Source: Actinobacteria bacterium RBG_16_64_13
GTDB taxonomy: Bacteria; Actinomycetota; Thermoleophilia; RBG-16-64-13
Assembly (NCBI GenBank): GCA_001768675.1
Contig: MELN01000002.1
Location: forward strand, 1 to 5,717
Reading direction: 5' to 3'
DNA: 5,717 nt
Position numbers and translations under genes: made by a program. Each line of letters begins with the position of its first letter. Position 1 is the first letter of the stretch. This document shows, one piece after another, positions 5,101-5,717 of this stretch. The notes under the pieces were generated by a model. That model was not told the DNA's origin. It saw only the letters and a program-made list of their open reading frames with translations, and made no database searches.

Positions 5101-5173
5101 TGCCCCCAGGGGAATTCGAATCCCCGCCGTCGCCTTGAAAGGGCGATGTCCTAGGCCACTAGACGATGGGGGC
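5101..5173 (-). tRNA. tRNA-Glu(TTC)
   Basis: A 73-nt cloverleaf: acceptor GCCCCCA/TGGGGGC, D-arm GTCT/GGAC (with a T-G closing pair) around a 9-nt loop, anticodon stem TCGCC/GGCGA with loop CTTTCAA (anticodon TTC), a 4-nt variable loop, T-arm GGGGA-TTCGAAT-TCCCC, discriminator A. CCA is not encoded. It is the first gene of the cluster, with the likely promoter just upstream at 5239-5267. Confidence 0.98.
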
Positions 5174-5180
5174 GCATCTG

Positions 5181-5234
5181 GCGCTGTGGACCCCAGGCCC
5201 GGCGCTTCGCGGCCGGGCGCACGGCTCACAGCGC
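5181..5234. repeat. Nested inverted repeat upstream of the tRNA cluster
   Basis: Outer arms GCGCTGTG (5181-5188) and CACAGCGC (5227-5234) are perfectly complementary. Between them GCCCGGC (5197-5203) and GCCGGGC (5212-5218) form an inner stem around a loop of 8 nt containing TTCG. There is no T-tract on either strand. Read on the minus strand it would lie in the 5' leader of the tRNA transcript, ending 7 nt before tRNA-Glu, so it may affect leader processing. It also lies 48 bp upstream of the plus-strand membrane gene. Confidence 0.5.
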
Positions 5235-5238
5235 GGTG

Positions 5239-5267
5239 ATGCTAACACAGAACCGCGTCGCGGCCAA
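5239..5267 (-). promoter_or_regulatory. Candidate promoter of the tRNA cluster
   Basis: On the minus strand TTGGCC (5267-5262) and TAGCAT (5244-5239) are 17 bp apart, a moderate match to -35 and -10 boxes. Transcription would begin near 5232, about 60 nt before tRNA-Glu and at the outer edge of the inverted repeat. The match is imperfect, and GC-rich genomes often have weaker consensus promoters. Confidence 0.35.
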
Positions 5268-5281
5268 CCGTCGCCGTCGCG

Positions 5282-5717
5282 ATGATGGCCAGCTTGCCCG
5301 ACTTCCTGCTCCTTGATAGCCTGAATGTGATGCCACGACTTCGGAGATCTGGGGTCTCTCGGCCATTGGGCAGCCTGTTCCTGTCGCCCAAGAGCCCCTT
5401 CCAGCGCCATCGCTGGCTGGTGCTGGCAATCGCGGTCACGCTCGAAGTGATCGTGGTGGTGATCAACTGGTTGACCGACTCGTTCGTCCACCCGCTCGCC
5501 CCGATCGGGGCTGCCGTGGTATTCATCGCTGTGGTGGCCGCCGGCCTCCGAGGCGTGATGGCGGGCTTGGTCACTGCCGCTGCCGGCGTAGCTGCTGCAT
5601 TCTTGCTCCTGGCCGACTTCGGCACTGTTGCCGGAGCGGAGAACGCCGCCGCATCGGCAGTCATCTGGTGCGGGACAGCGGTGATCAGCGGCTTGGTGGT
5701 GGGACGTCTGCGAGAAC
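5282..5717 (+). CDS. Membrane protein, partial; probable N-terminus of a sensor histidine kinase
   Basis: This frame stays open to the end of the window (at least 145 codons), with an in-frame stop upstream at 5243-5245. After about 45 polar and basic residues there is a strongly hydrophobic helix, WLVLAIAVTLEVIVVVINWL. Then follow two closely spaced segments, LAPIGAAVVFIAVVAAGL and GVMAGLVTAAAGVAAAFLLLADF, and a fourth, AVIWCGTAVISGLVVG, leading into RLREN at the cut end. Four helices of this pattern followed by a charged exit resemble the DUF4118/KdpD-like input domain of sensor histidine kinases, where a PAS or kinase core would follow beyond 5717. The kinase call is inference from topology only. 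The start is uncertain: ATG 5282, ATG 5285 or ATG 5330 are in frame and none has a good ribosome-binding site. It is divergent from the tRNA cluster. Confidence 0.65.
   Translation, partial: MMASLPDFLLLDSLNVMPRLRRSGVSRPLGSLFLSPKSPFQRHRWLVLAIAVTLEVIVVVINWLTDSFVHPLAPIGAAVVFIAVVAAGLRGVMAGLVTAAAGVAAAFLLLADFGTVAGAENAAASAVIWCGTAVISGLVVGRLRE

Noticed and set aside
5242..5664. Minus-strand open frame of 140 residues opposite the membrane protein
   Set aside because: Ala/Thr-rich low-complexity shadow; the plus strand gives a coherent four-helix membrane protein.

Overview
The window looks like a small genomic island, or several stacked ones, beside a tRNA cluster in a GC-rich bacterium. The four tRNA genes lack an encoded CCA tail, three of the five intact or window-edge protein genes have non-ATG starts, and the integrase remnant has a C-terminus of the kind I associate with Chloroflexota and similar high-GC environmental bacteria. 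That taxonomic hint is weak. The conserved chromosome appears to be the right part (about 4769-5717), with tRNA-Phe, tRNA-Asp, tRNA-Val and tRNA-Glu on the minus strand and the start of a plus-strand membrane protein, probably a sensor kinase. Everything left of tRNA-Phe has accessory character.

Layout: 138-429 is the frameshifted C-terminal remnant of a tyrosine recombinase (+). 453-1436 encodes an intact PIN-like nuclease candidate (-), convergent with it. 1485-1669 is a second, more decayed copy of the same recombinase C-terminus (+), so the PIN gene sits between two diverged direct repeats of integrase 3' ends. 1793-3215 is the clearest system: a good promoter and a 17-bp palindromic operator precede three tightly packed genes, an MqsR-like toxin, an MqsA-like antitoxin with a C-terminal extension, and a SecB-like chaperone. 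This is a toxin-antitoxin-chaperone (TAC) module. 3216-3597 carries no convincing gene but has an AT-rich patch and a short copy of the tRNA-Phe 3' end. 3598-4629 (-) encodes a 343-residue protein I do not recognise.

How the parts relate: in known TAC systems the SecB-like protein protects the antitoxin through an added C-terminal segment, and the antitoxin blocks the toxin and represses the operon. The antitoxin here has an extension of about 41 residues where that segment would be. The most unexpected observation is that the operator region before the toxin gene recurs upstream of the unrecognised minus-strand gene: both half-sites, a 13-nt identical block and an upstream 7-mer are shared. 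This suggests that gene belongs to the same regulon or shares a promoter origin. Pieces of the tRNA-Phe 3' end occur near 3460 (direct), near 4606 (direct, short) and at 4701-4721 (inverted), which suggests repeated integration and rearrangement at tRNA-Phe.
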